A stretch of 64,000 nt of DNA from Microvirga zambiensis WSM3693 (GTDB lineage: Bacteria > Pseudomonadota > Alphaproteobacteria > Rhizobiales > Beijerinckiaceae), in the NCBI RefSeq assembly GCF_016735695.1, contig NZ_JAERQD010000018.1, positions 59,960 to 123,959 of the forward strand. The letters are read 5' to 3'. A program made the position numbers and the translations under genes. Shown piece by piece: positions 32,975-42,584 of this stretch. The notes beneath the pieces are model-generated. The model saw nothing but the letters and a program-made list of their open reading frames with translations. It was not told where the DNA came from and did not search any database. Within the stretch, counting starts at the first letter, position 1. Each line of letters starts with the position of its first letter.

Positions 32975-34018
32975 TTACGGGCACGGATTGCAGTGCTCGA
33001 CATGGATGGCGTTGATGCGCTCCTCGAGCTCCGGCGTGATCGTCACGTCGATGGAGGCGATATCCGTCTTCAGCTGCTCCATCGAGGTCGCGCCGATGAT
33101 GTTCGACGTGAGGAAGGGGCGCGAATTGACGAAGGCCAGCGCCATCTGGGCCGGATCCAGGCCGAACTCCCGGGCGAGCGCGACGTATTTGCGGATCGCC
33201 GCCTCGGCGGTCGGGTTCTCGTAGCGCTGGCCGCGACCGAACAGGGTGGTACGCGTGCCGGCCGGGCGGGCCCCGTCGAGATATTTGCCGGTCAGGTAGC
33301 CCTGACCGAGCGGCGAATAGGCGAGCAGGCTCACGTTCTCCTGCATCGTCACCTCGGCGAGCGCCACCTCGTAGGTGCGGTTGAGGAGGTTGTAGGCGTT
33401 CTGCACCGACTGCACCCGGGCCTGCCCCTTGGCATCCGCATGCTTGAGGAAGCTCATGGTGCCCCAGGCGCTCTCGTTGGAAAGGCCGAAATGGCGGATC
33501 TTTCCGGCCTTCACCAGGCCGGTCATGATCTCGACCGTCTCGGCGATGGGGTGGGATTCCCCTTCCTGGTGGCGGAAGATCGTCGGGTTCGAGCCCCAGG
33601 GCATCGGGCGGTCGGGCCAGTGGATCTGATAGAGATCGATATAGTCGGTCCCGAGCCGCTTGAGGCTCTTGTTCACCGCCTCCTCGACCTGCGCGCGGGA
33701 GAGTTCGCCCTTGGCGCCGTTGTCGCGGAACCAGGTGTTGTCGGTGCTACCGACCACCTTGGTGGCGAGAATCACCTTGTCGCGGGTGCCGCGCGCCTTG
33801 AACCAGGAGCCGATGATCCGCTCCGTGGAGCCTTGCGTCTCGGGGCGCGGCGGGATCGAGTAGAGTTCGGCCGTGTCGAAGAAGTTGATGCCCCGGTCGA
33901 GGGCATAATCCATCTGCGCATGGCCGTCGGCTTCGGTGTTCTGCTGGCCCCAGGTCATGGTGCCGAGGCAGATGAGGCTGACGTTGAGATCCGTGCGGCC
34001 GAGGCGGCGATGTTCCAT
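32975..34018 (-). CDS. Aldo/keto reductase (Tas-like)
   Basis: 347-residue (beta/alpha)8 NADPH oxidoreductase. Catalytic residues can be placed: Asp and Tyr in FFDTAELYS, Lys in ILATKVVG, His in YQIHWPDRPM. The length and C-terminal IGATSMEQLKTDI match the E. coli Tas/YajO group. Physiological substrate unknown. ATG 34018 is chosen because GAGGAGC lies 11 bases before it; the TTG three codons upstream is too close to that site. Confidence 0.92.
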   Translation of the reverse strand: MEHRRLGRTDLNVSLICLGTMTWGQQNTEADGHAQMDYALDRGINFFDTAELYSIPPRPETQGSTERIIGSWFKARGTRDKVILATKVVGSTDNTWFRDNGAKGELSRAQVEEAVNKSLKRLGTDYIDLYQIHWPDRPMPWGSNPTIFRHQEGESHPIAETVEIMTGLVKAGKIRHFGLSNESAWGTMSFLKHADAKGQARVQSVQNAYNLLNRTYEVALAEVTMQENVSLLAYSPLGQGYLTGKYLDGARPAGTRTTLFGRGQRYENPTAEAAIRKYVALAREFGLDPAQMALAFVNSRPFLTSNIIGATSMEQLKTDIASIDVTITPELEERINAIHVEHCNPCP

Positions 34019-34084
34019 GGGTATCAAGCTCCTCGCAGCGGAATCAACCGCTGCGTTCAGGCAGGAATGAGGCGCTGAGGCGGC

Positions 34085-34759
34085 TCAGCGCTGGGAAAGA
34101 CGGGCGAGAAAGCTCTCGACGCTGGGCAGGATCCGCTCGACGATGATCTCCACGCCCTTGGCCGTCGGGTGCAGCCCGTCGGGCAGGTTGAGGGCTCGAT
34201 CGCCGGCGATTCCATCCAGGAAGAAGGGGTAGAGCACAAGGTCGTGCGTCTTCGCAATCTCCGGATAGATGGCATCGAATTTCTGCACGTAATCGGGTCC
34301 GAGATTGCGCGAGGCATACATGCCGGCGAGCATCACCGGGATGTTGCGGGCCCGCAAGCGCTCGACGATGGCCTCCAGGTTCTTGCGGGTCCCCGCCGGA
34401 TCGAGCCCGCGCAGCATGTCGTTGGCGCCGAGCTCCAGGATCACTCCGTCGGTGCCGTCGGGAACCGACCAGTCGAGCCGGTCGAGGCCGCCGGACGAGG
34501 TGTCGCCCGAGACGCCCGCGTTCGTGACCTCCACCTTGTAGCCCTTGGCCTTGAGTGCGCGCTCCAGCACGGTCGGGAAGGCGGCTTCCTGCGGCAGGTT
34601 GTAGCCGGCGCTCAGGCTGTCGCCGAGCGCCACGAGGCGGAGCGGCTGGCCCTGCGCCTGCGCTGCCGGAGGGATGGCGATCAACCCGGCAAAGGCTGTC
34701 GCAAGCATGGCCGCACACGCAAAAATGATCGTCATGAATGAGCCGGATTGGCGCTTCAT
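34085..34759 (-). CDS. tesA: Periplasmic multifunctional esterase/lysophospholipase, TesA type
   Basis: 224 residues with a signal peptide (IIFACAAMLATAFAGLIAIPPAAQA) and an SGNH-hydrolase core: Ser48 in ALGDSLSAGY, Gly in NAGVSG, Asn113 in GANDML, and the Asp194/His197 pair in DGLHP. Thioesterase I/arylesterase activity in the periplasm is expected. Divergent from ybbA-ybbP, as in E. coli, which strongly supports the identity. Confidence 0.93.
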   Translation of the reverse strand: MKRQSGSFMTIIFACAAMLATAFAGLIAIPPAAQAQGQPLRLVALGDSLSAGYNLPQEAAFPTVLERALKAKGYKVEVTNAGVSGDTSSGGLDRLDWSVPDGTDGVILELGANDMLRGLDPAGTRKNLEAIVERLRARNIPVMLAGMYASRNLGPDYVQKFDAIYPEIAKTHDLVLYPFFLDGIAGDRALNLPDGLHPTAKGVEIIVERILPSVESFLARLSQR

Positions 34760-34831
34760 CGATAGGCTTCCTATCTTTCCGGGACTAGAACCGGACAAGT
34801 TTCAATTTTCCAGAAGATCGGGTGAAGAGGC

Positions 34832-35524
<693 letters not shown>

Positions 35525-35536
35525 GGATTTTCGTTC

Positions 35537-38125
35537 ATGCACGGCACCCTTCCGGCCACGCCACCGAGACGGCCTTCCTCCGCCTCCCGCATGCCGCTCC
35601 TGCTGCGCCTCGCCTTCCGCGAGCTGCGCGGGGGACTGACGGGCTTCGGCATCTTTCTCGCCTGCATCGCGCTCGGAGTCGCCGCGATCGCCAGCGTCTC
35701 GTCCCTGTCCCGGTCGCTCACCGAGGGCATCACCCGTGAGGGACGGCGGATTCTGGGCGGCGACATGGCCTTCTCCCTGCTTCAGCGCGAGGCGGCAGGT
35801 CCCGAGCGGGCTTTTCTCGAAACCAAGGGGCGGGTCGCGGTCATCGCCACCATGCGCGCCATGGCGGTCGCCGGCGAAAAGGGCTCCGGCCTCGTCGAGA
35901 TGAAGGCGGTCGATGGGGGCTATCCCACAATCGGCACCCTCGAAACGGATCCGCAGCTTGCCCCGGCCGATCTCTTCGCCGAGAGGAACGGCGCCTTTGG
36001 GGCTGCGGTCGATCCGGCGCTTCTGGCGCGGCTCGACCTGAAGGTCGGCGACCGGGTCACGGTCGGTGCCGCGAACGTCGAATTGCGGGCGCGCCTCGAT
36101 TCCGAACCCGACAAGATCGCCGACGGCATCGGCTTCGGGCCGCGGCTGCTCCTTTCGCAGGAGGCGCTGAAGGCGACCGGGCTCGTCCAGCCGGGCAGCC
36201 TGGTGCGCTGGACCTACCGGCTCACCCTGCCGCCCTCGCTCTCCACCGAGGAGGGGCTGACCCAGATCCAGACGGAGGCGAACCATCTTCTGCCGGAGGC
36301 CGGCTGGAACATCCGCACGCGGCTCAATGCCGATCCGCGCTTCGCCCGCAACATCGAGCGATTCACCCAGTTCCTGACCCTGGTCGGCCTCACCGCCCTG
36401 CTGGTGGGCGGCGTCGGCGTCGCCAATGCAGTGCGCGGCTTCGTCGACCGCAAGCGCGCCTCCATCGCCACCCTGAAAAGCCTCGGCGCGCCGGGCGGGC
36501 AGGTGGTGATGCTCTATCTCACGCAGGTGATGTTGATCGCCCTTGTCGGCATCGGCATCGGTCTCGCCTTCGGCGCCGCCTTGCCCTTCGTGATCACGGC
36601 CTTCTTCGGCCATCTCCTGCCGATTCCGATTCAGCCGACGCTGGCCTGGAGCGAGCTCGGGATCGCGCTGCTCTACGGCGCGCTCACGGCCCTGGTCTTC
36701 GCCATCGCGCCTCTGGGCCGCGCCCATGACGTGCCGGTCTCGGGACTCTTCCGGGACCAGATCGATCCGGAGCGGCGCTGGCCGCGCAAGCGCTACGTGA
36801 TCGCGCTCGCCGTCTCCGTCGCGGCGCTCGTCGGGCTGTCGCTGGTCGCGGCCTATGACCAGCGCATCGCGCTCATGTTCGTGGGCGCCGCGGCCGGATC
36901 CTTCGTGCTGCTGCGTCTGGTTGCGCAGGGCATCATGGCGCTCGCCCGCCGCCTGCCGCGTCCGAAGAGGACGGCCCCGCGCCTCGCGCTCGCCAACATC
37001 CACCGCCCCGGCGCGCTCACGCCCTCGCTGGTGCTCTCGCTGGGCCTCGGCATCACGCTCCTCGTGACGCTTGCCGTGATCGACAGCAACCTCACCCGTC
37101 AGCTGACGCAGAGCCTGCCGGAGAAGGCGCCGAGCTTCTTCTTCCTCGACATCCCGAACCAGCAGGCCGATTCCTTCGAGGGCTTTCTGAAGAACCAGGC
37201 CACCGACGCCCATATCGAGCGCGTTCCGATGATGCGCGGACGTCTCGTCACCCTCGGCGGACGCCCCGTCGCCGAAGTCAAGGCGCCCGAGGATGTCTCC
37301 TGGGTGCTGGAGGGCGACCGCGGCATCACCTATTCGCAAAAGCCGCCGGAGGGCTCGAACATCGTTGCGGGCGAGTGGTGGCCGGAAAACTATCGCGGCA
37401 AACCTCTCGTCTCGTTCGACCGCAAGATCGCGGAGGGTCTGGGTCTCAAGATCGGCGACGAGATCACGGTCAACGTGCTCGGGCGCAACATCAGCGCCAC
37501 CATCGCCAACCTGCGCGAGATCGAATGGCGCTCGATGGGCATCAACTTCGTCATGGTGTTCTCGCCCAACACCTTCGCCGGCGCCCCGCACACGCATCTC
37601 GCCACAGTCACCTTCCCGAACGGCTCGGATCCGGCGCTCGATGCCCGTATCCTCAGGAGCTCGGCCCAGGCCTACCCGATGGTCACGAGCGTGCGGGTGA
37701 AGGACGCGCTCGAGGCGGTCAACGACGTAGTCTCGCAGCTCGTCATGGCGATCCGCGGGGCGAGCTCCATCGCGCTCATCGCGAGCCTTCTGGTGCTCGC
37801 CGGTGCGCTCGCGGCCGGCCACCGGGCGCGGCTCTACGATGCGGTGGTGCTGAAGACGCTGGGCGCCACCCGGGCGCGGCTGATCTCGGCCTATGCCCTC
37901 GAATACGGGCTGCTGGGGCTCGCCACCGCCATGTTCGGCCTCATCGCCGGCACGCTCGCCGCCTATTTCATCCTGACACGCGTGATGAACCTCGCCTTCA
38001 CGCTGGATCTCACGGGGGCTCTTCTCGCCTGCCTGCTGGCGGTTCTCGTCAGCGTCGGCCTGGGGCTGATGGGCACCTGGCGCATCCTCAGTCAAAAGCC
38101 GGCGCAATACTTGCGAAATCTTTGA
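35537..38125 (+). CDS. ybbP: Large FtsX-type ABC permease, YbbP
   Basis: 862 residues. It has an N-terminal membrane helix (LTGFGIFLACIALGVAAIASV) and a periplasmic region. A first FtsX domain follows (FLTLVGLTALLVGGVGVANAV ... ALYGALTALVFAIAP). Two central helices and another periplasmic region (YSQKPPEGSNIVAGEWWPENY) come next. A second FtsX domain lies at the C-terminus (SIALIASLLVLAGALAAGHRARLYDAVVLKTLGATRARL). This matches the double-FtsX YbbP architecture. The complementary-strand open frames here are shadows. Forms one transporter with YbbA. Confidence 0.93.
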   Translation: MHGTLPATPPRRPSSASRMPLLLRLAFRELRGGLTGFGIFLACIALGVAAIASVSSLSRSLTEGITREGRRILGGDMAFSLLQREAAGPERAFLETKGRVAVIATMRAMAVAGEKGSGLVEMKAVDGGYPTIGTLETDPQLAPADLFAERNGAFGAAVDPALLARLDLKVGDRVTVGAANVELRARLDSEPDKIADGIGFGPRLLLSQEALKATGLVQPGSLVRWTYRLTLPPSLSTEEGLTQIQTEANHLLPEAGWNIRTRLNADPRFARNIERFTQFLTLVGLTALLVGGVGVANAVRGFVDRKRASIATLKSLGAPGGQVVMLYLTQVMLIALVGIGIGLAFGAALPFVITAFFGHLLPIPIQPTLAWSELGIALLYGALTALVFAIAPLGRAHDVPVSGLFRDQIDPERRWPRKRYVIALAVSVAALVGLSLVAAYDQRIALMFVGAAAGSFVLLRLVAQGIMALARRLPRPKRTAPRLALANIHRPGALTPSLVLSLGLGITLLVTLAVIDSNLTRQLTQSLPEKAPSFFFLDIPNQQADSFEGFLKNQATDAHIERVPMMRGRLVTLGGRPVAEVKAPEDVSWVLEGDRGITYSQKPPEGSNIVAGEWWPENYRGKPLVSFDRKIAEGLGLKIGDEITVNVLGRNISATIANLREIEWRSMGINFVMVFSPNTFAGAPHTHLATVTFPNGSDPALDARILRSSAQAYPMVTSVRVKDALEAVNDVVSQLVMAIRGASSIALIASLLVLAGALAAGHRARLYDAVVLKTLGATRARLISAYALEYGLLGLATAMFGLIAGTLAAYFILTRVMNLAFTLDLTGALLACLLAVLVSVGLGLMGTWRILSQKPAQYLRNL

Positions 38126-38236
38126 AGCCCGGCCGTTCGACAGGGGCTGAAAAGAGCTGAAGACCGTGGCGGGGAGCAGCCTTAAAACTGCTCTCCCGGG
38201 TTCTTCTCACGAAACCTTGAAGCTCGGCGCTCCCTC

Positions 38237-38265
38237 TTGCGGAACAAGCGCCAACCTCTCATATT
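38237..38265 (+). promoter_or_regulatory. Possible sigma-70-type promoter of the Bax-inhibitor-like gene
   Basis: TTGCGG, 17-bp spacer, CATATT, about 88 bases ahead of the ATG. Spacing is ideal, but matches to consensus are only moderate (4 of 6 each). No other feature in the 227-bp gap. Confidence 0.4.
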
Positions 38266-38352
38266 TTACGTGTCGCCGTAATCCAGCGGCGGCGGAGGGC
38301 TGGCTACAGCCTTTCGAGGGAACATAACGGGACACCGCGAGAAAGGACTCCG

Positions 38353-39135
38353 ATGCAACCGTATGAGCAAAACCAATCCGCCTATGGCACCGGCTTTGCC
38401 CGGACGGCAGCTCAGGTCGACCAGGGCCTGCGCGCCTTTATGCTCGGCGTCTACAACAACATGGTCCTGGGCTTGGCCATCTCGGCCGTGGTCGCGCTCG
38501 GCATCAACATGCTGGCCACGACGAGCGATCCGTCCCAGGCGGTCGCCCGCATGGGCGGCGTGAACCTGACCCAGTTCGGCGCGACGCTGTACGGCTCGCC
38601 CCTGATGTGGGTCGTGGCCCTGGCGCCTCTGGCTTTCATCTTCTTCTTCTCGTTCCGGATGGACCGGATGTCGGCGGCTGCGGCCCGCGGCACCTTCTTC
38701 GCCTTCGCGGCGGTGATGGGCGCCTCGCTCTCGACGCTGCTCATCCGCTATACCGGCGCGAGCGTGGTGCAGGTGTTCTTCATCACGGCGGCGGCCTTCG
38801 GCTCGCTGTCGCTCTGGGGCTACACCACGAACCGCAGCCTGTCGGGCATGGGCTCGTTCCTGATCATGGGTCTCGTCGGCCTGATCCTGGCCTCGATCGT
38901 GAACATCTTCGTCGCGTCGAGCGCCCTGCAGTTCGGCATTTCCGTGATCGGCGTGCTCATCTTCGCAGGCCTGACGGCTTACGACACCCAGAAGCTGAAG
39001 GAGATGTACCTGTACGGCAATTTCGACTCCGAGACTGCCTCAAAGGCCTCCGTGTTCGGCGCCCTGACGCTGTATCTGGACTTCATCAACATGTTCCAGT
39101 TCCTCCTCGCACTGGTGGGCAACCGCAACCAGTGA
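38353..39135 (+). CDS. Bax inhibitor-1/YccA family membrane protein
   Basis: 260 residues with seven hydrophobic segments. The family pattern runs through MVLGLAISAVVALGINML, LMWVVALAPLAFIFFFSF, GTFFAFAAVMGASLSTLLIRY, VFFITAAAFGSLSLWGYTT and GLILASIVNIF, and ends YDTQKLKEMY...LALVGNRNQ. BI-1/YccA proteins affect calcium leak or interact with FtsH in E. coli. A terminator lies after the stop. AAAGGACTCCG precedes the ATG. Confidence 0.92.
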   Translation: MQPYEQNQSAYGTGFARTAAQVDQGLRAFMLGVYNNMVLGLAISAVVALGINMLATTSDPSQAVARMGGVNLTQFGATLYGSPLMWVVALAPLAFIFFFSFRMDRMSAAAARGTFFAFAAVMGASLSTLLIRYTGASVVQVFFITAAAFGSLSLWGYTTNRSLSGMGSFLIMGLVGLILASIVNIFVASSALQFGISVIGVLIFAGLTAYDTQKLKEMYLYGNFDSETASKASVFGALTLYLDFINMFQFLLALVGNRNQ

Positions 39136-39160
39136 GGATGAACGGAGCGAGTGATCGCGA

Positions 39161-39192
39161 AGCCCCGACCGAAAGGCCGGGGCTTTTCTTTT
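39161..39192 (+). terminator. Intrinsic terminator of the Bax-inhibitor-like gene
   Basis: AGCCCCGACC-GAAA-GGCCGGGGCT followed by TTTCTTTT: GC stem with GNRA loop and a T run about 26 bases after the stop. Confidence 0.85.
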
Positions 39193-39208
39193 GCCGTTCC
39201 GACGATCC

Positions 39209-39535
39209 TTATGCGCCGGGCGGGCGATACTTGACCGATTTCGCCTTCGCGAGGGCCTGCATCAGCTCCTCGACGCTGAGTAGGACAGTCGTCTCGCTCG
39301 AGCGAACCGCGCCGCCCGCGCCGATGGCGAGCATGACGGATGCCATCGATACGTTGTCCGGCGCCTCCCAGAGATTCCAGCCGTCGTGTTCGCCGAAGGC
39401 GTACCAGAACCCGTGCAGCTTGCCGCCGACCGACTCGATGTATGATTTTGCCGCCGCGCGTCGGTCCTCGGGCTTCTCGATCAGGCGCGCCCAGGTTTCG
39501 GGCGTGTAGCTGAAGCGCGTGAGATACATGGCCAT
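39209..39535 (-). CDS. GYD-domain small protein
   Basis: 108-residue ferredoxin-like protein of the GYD family (MYLTRFSYTPETWARLIEKPEDR; SVGGKLHGFWYAFGEHDGWNLWEAPDNVSMAS). Function unknown; family members may be dimeric ligand-binding or monooxygenase-like proteins. GAGGTGAGCC precedes the ATG. Convergent with the preceding gene across its terminator. Confidence 0.85.
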   Translation of the reverse strand: MAMYLTRFSYTPETWARLIEKPEDRRAAAKSYIESVGGKLHGFWYAFGEHDGWNLWEAPDNVSMASVMLAIGAGGAVRSSETTVLLSVEELMQALAKAKSVKYRPPGA

Positions 39536-39635
39536 GGCTCACCTCGTCCGTCAGAGTTCGGCCCCAGCGGAGGCAGTTAACGCCCAAATCCGGAACGCGG
39601 CGAGTCACTCACATGGGTAAGCTTTTAAAAGGGTT

Positions 39636-41144
39636 TCATCCCTGTCCCGAGCTCGCCGAGCAGCGGTAGCCGAACCAGGCGCTGGCGATGGCGGCCGCGG
39701 CGCAGATCAGCGCGACCACGGCGAAACCGCCGATCATGGCCGCGGCATAGATCTCCTCGACTGCGGCGCTCCCCACCTCCATCGGCAGGGGCGTGCCGAA
39801 GGTTGCATGCGTGAAGCGCTCCGCCATTCCTGGGCTGACCCACGCGGCAGCATGCTGGAACCCGAAGGTGGCGACGACGCCGAGCCCTGCCACGGCGATC
39901 AGGCCCGCGACGCGCGAGATCGCGTTGTTGATGCCGGACGCGACCCCGATGCGCTCGTCGGGGACCGCATTCATGACGGTGGTCGACAGGGGTGCGACTG
40001 TGATCCCCATGCCAAGCCCCATCGCGGCCATGACGGGAGCGACCGCAAACCAGTAGCTGCCGTGAAGCACGGCGAGCGCCAGAAGTGCGAAGCTCAGGCC
40101 CGTGACCGCAGGCCCGATCGTCAGCAGCATCCGCACGCCGAACCGGTCCGCCATCACGCCGCCGAGCCGGGACAGCACGGCCATGACGAGGGTGAACGGC
40201 AGGAACACCGATCCGGCCTTGGCGGCCGAATAGCCATGCGCCTCGATCAGCACTGTGGGCAGGAAGAACAGGGCGCCGCTGAGCGCGAAATAGAGCAGCA
40301 GCGTCAGCATGTTGACATTGGCGAAGGCGGAGGAGCGGAACAGGTCGATCGGCATCATCGGAGCATGGCTGCGCCTCTCGTGCAGGATGAAGAGCCCGAG
40401 CACCACAGCGCCGGCAAGCATCAGCCCGGTGGCGAGACCGCGATGGCCTCCCTGTTCGCCGAAAGCGGTCAATCCGTAGGCGAGGAGGCCGAGGCCGATC
40501 ACGGCGAGGGCGCCGCCGAGCCAGTCCATGGCGGTTTCCCTCGCTGCCGGGCTTTCCGGCACGTGCTGCCAGCACAGCCAAAGGGCGAGGAGTGCAATCG
40601 GAATGTTGATCCAGAAGATCGCCTGCCAGGGGCCGATATCGATGAGCCAGCCCCCGAGGATCGGGCCGAGCGCCGCGGCGATGGCGGAAGCGGCTGCCCA
40701 GGTGCCGATGGCCTTGCCCCGTGCTTCCTTCGGGAAATGGGCGCTGATCAGGGCGAGGGAGCCGGGCACCAGCAGGGCGCCGCCGATGCCCTGGAAGGCG
40801 CGGGCGGCGATCAGCATTCCCGCCGATCCGGACAGCCCGCACCAGAGCGAGGTCAGGCCGAAGCAGGCGATGCCGATCATGAAGATGCGCCTGAGGCCAT
40901 AGGCATCGCCCGCCGCTCCGCCGAGAAGCAGGAAGGCGGAGAGGGTCAGCGCATAGGCATTGGTGATCCACTGCATTTCCGATAGGGAGGCCTGCAGGCT
41001 CTCGCGCATCTGCGGGATCGCGACGGTGACGATGGCGCCGTCGGCAAAGACCATGCTGGAGGCGAGGATGGCGGTCCAGACCACATAGCCTTGGGCTCGA
41101 CTGCCGGTCGAAGGATGCCTCTCACCGGAACGGGGCTGATTCAC
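39636..41144 (-). CDS. MFS transporter, DHA2/EmrB-QacA type
   Basis: 502 residues and about fourteen membrane segments. Motif A region GGAAGDAYGLRRIFMIG and motif C-like PGSLALISAHFPKEARGKAIGTWAAASAIAAALGPILGGWL are typical of DHA2 drug:H+ antiporters. Some motif A residues differ from the consensus GxLaDrxGrkxxl. No partner membrane-fusion gene is adjacent, so it is probably a one-component exporter. Substrate unknown. Confidence 0.9.
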   Translation of the reverse strand: MNQPRSGERHPSTGSRAQGYVVWTAILASSMVFADGAIVTVAIPQMRESLQASLSEMQWITNAYALTLSAFLLLGGAAGDAYGLRRIFMIGIACFGLTSLWCGLSGSAGMLIAARAFQGIGGALLVPGSLALISAHFPKEARGKAIGTWAAASAIAAALGPILGGWLIDIGPWQAIFWINIPIALLALWLCWQHVPESPAARETAMDWLGGALAVIGLGLLAYGLTAFGEQGGHRGLATGLMLAGAVVLGLFILHERRSHAPMMPIDLFRSSAFANVNMLTLLLYFALSGALFFLPTVLIEAHGYSAAKAGSVFLPFTLVMAVLSRLGGVMADRFGVRMLLTIGPAVTGLSFALLALAVLHGSYWFAVAPVMAAMGLGMGITVAPLSTTVMNAVPDERIGVASGINNAISRVAGLIAVAGLGVVATFGFQHAAAWVSPGMAERFTHATFGTPLPMEVGSAAVEEIYAAAMIGGFAVVALICAAAAIASAWFGYRCSASSGQG

Positions 41145-41259
41145 GCGCAGGCCTTTCTCGTGAAGCCGCAGCTTACGGCGAAAGCAGGCAAAAAAGACAG
41201 TCTTCCCATTCCGGGAATGGCTACTCCTCCCGTGTGCGAAAATGCTTTACAGAACTCCC

Positions 41260-41802
41260 ATGACGATCCTCATCCGCACTTCCGCCGAATCCGATCTCGA
41301 CGCCATCACCGCCATCTACGCCCATGCGGTGACGCATGGCACGGCCTCCTTCGAGCTCGATCCGCCCACAAGGACGGAGATGGCGAACAGACGGGCCGCA
41401 ATCCTCGAGGGCGGTTATCCTTACCTCGTGGCGGAGAAAGATGGCGCGATCCTCGGCTATGCCTATGCGGGCGCCTATCGCACGCGCCCGGCCTATCGTT
41501 CGACGGTCGAGGATTCGATCTATGTCGCTCCGGATGCGCAGGGACAGGGCGTCGGGCGTTTGCTGTTGACCGCGCTGATCGGGGAATGCGAGGCGCGCGA
41601 TTTCCGGCTCATCGTGGCGGTCATCGGCGATGAGGATTCGCACGGCTCCATCGCCCTGCACAGAAGCCTCGGCTTCGAGCCTGTCGGAATCTTCAAGGGC
41701 ATCGGCTACAAGCACGGACGCTGGCTTTCCACCGTGCTGATGCAGCTTCCTCTCGGACGCGGCATCGCGGAGCCGCCGACACGGCCCCTTCCCACCGGAT
41801 AA
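41260..41802 (+). CDS. pat: GNAT N-acetyltransferase, phosphinothricin-acetyltransferase type
   Basis: 180 residues beginning ILIRTSAESDLDAITAIYAHAVTHGTASFELDPP, with the acetyl-CoA loop VAPDAQGQGVGRLLLTAL and LHRSLGFEPVGIFKGIGYKHGRWLSTVLMQ, the Bar/Pat signature. Such enzymes often acetylate methionine sulfoximine or sulfone as their natural substrate. The ATG at 41260 is used; one six codons upstream has no ribosome site. Confidence 0.9.
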   Translation: MTILIRTSAESDLDAITAIYAHAVTHGTASFELDPPTRTEMANRRAAILEGGYPYLVAEKDGAILGYAYAGAYRTRPAYRSTVEDSIYVAPDAQGQGVGRLLLTALIGECEARDFRLIVAVIGDEDSHGSIALHRSLGFEPVGIFKGIGYKHGRWLSTVLMQLPLGRGIAEPPTRPLPTG

Positions 41803-41816
41803 AGTCGGATCGTAGC

Positions 41817-42197
41817 CTAAGCCGACACAACCTTCGGCTTGTCGAGCACGCGCAATACGCGCGCAAGTTCATGTCCGCGCTTGAGGATCAAGCCTGTCGA
41901 GACGATGACCGAATAGGCGCCCTGCTTCTTGGCGAGCTTCGGATCCTTCTCGATGCGGTAGAGGGGCATTTCCGATGTGCGCCGGAAGATGGAGAACACG
42001 GCCTTTTCGGGCATGAAGTCGATGGCGTAATCACGCCACTCGCCGGCTGCCACCATGCGGCCGTAGAGATTCAAGATGGCCTGCAGCTCGGCCCGGTCGA
42101 AAGAAACCTGTTTCGGCGCGGCGGGGAAAGGAACGATGTGGGCCGAACCCTGCATCGCGCCGCCGCGCAGCGGCTCTGCGACGTCACCTTCGCTCAT
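41817..42197 (-). CDS. DUF2794 family protein
   Basis: 126 residues with the family core FDRAELQAILNLYGRMVAAGEWRDYAIDF and MPLYRIEKDPKLAKKQGAYSVIV. DUF2794 is nearly restricted to Alphaproteobacteria and is uncharacterised. AGGAGGCTTC precedes the ATG. Convergent with the acetyltransferase. Confidence 0.92.
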   Translation of the reverse strand: MSEGDVAEPLRGGAMQGSAHIVPFPAAPKQVSFDRAELQAILNLYGRMVAAGEWRDYAIDFMPEKAVFSIFRRTSEMPLYRIEKDPKLAKKQGAYSVIVSTGLILKRGHELARVLRVLDKPKVVSA

Positions 42198-42362
42198 GAA
42201 GCCTCCTATGAAACGTCGTTATACTTCCCTGATGATGGGCTTCGCCGGCAAAGGGATCAACCCATAGCAACCCGATGAGTCACGGGTTATTCTGCAAATC
42301 TTATTCCTGCCGCAATCGCGCCGTGATGGAGCCGTACTGAATTCCGTAAATGCTCAAGTTGC

Positions 42363-42480
42363 CTCGACGGCCCGGCTCATCGAACGGCTTGGACACGTCA
42401 GCCCCCCAGCCCTCTGAGTCGCTTGAGGAGCCGGGCCACCATCGAGACACAAGGCTGCCGATGAGGCAGCCTTTTCTTTT
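42363..42480 (+). ncRNA. Candidate structured small RNA with intrinsic terminator
   Basis: In a 387-bp gap, GGCCCGGCTC (42369-42378) pairs perfectly with GAGCCGGGCC (42428-42437), with an outer CTCGA/TCGAG pair (42363-42367 / 42442-42446). A strong terminator follows (AAGGCTGCC-GATGA-GGCAGCCTT then TTCTTTT). CTCATCG at 42376-42382 is also complementary to CGATGAG at 42459-42465, which would allow an alternative fold. No + strand gene follows for 1.2 kb, so a free-standing sRNA fits better than an attenuator. No known RNA family is recognised, and the promoter and exact 5' end are unknown. Confidence 0.5.
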
Positions 42481-42584
42481 GTGCGGAGCGCCTCCGCATC
42501 GATTGCAAGACGCTCCAAATTTTTCTTTGTCGTTAACGTTTCGTAAAGACAGAGCCCACGTCGTCCGACGAACTTTCAGGCACA

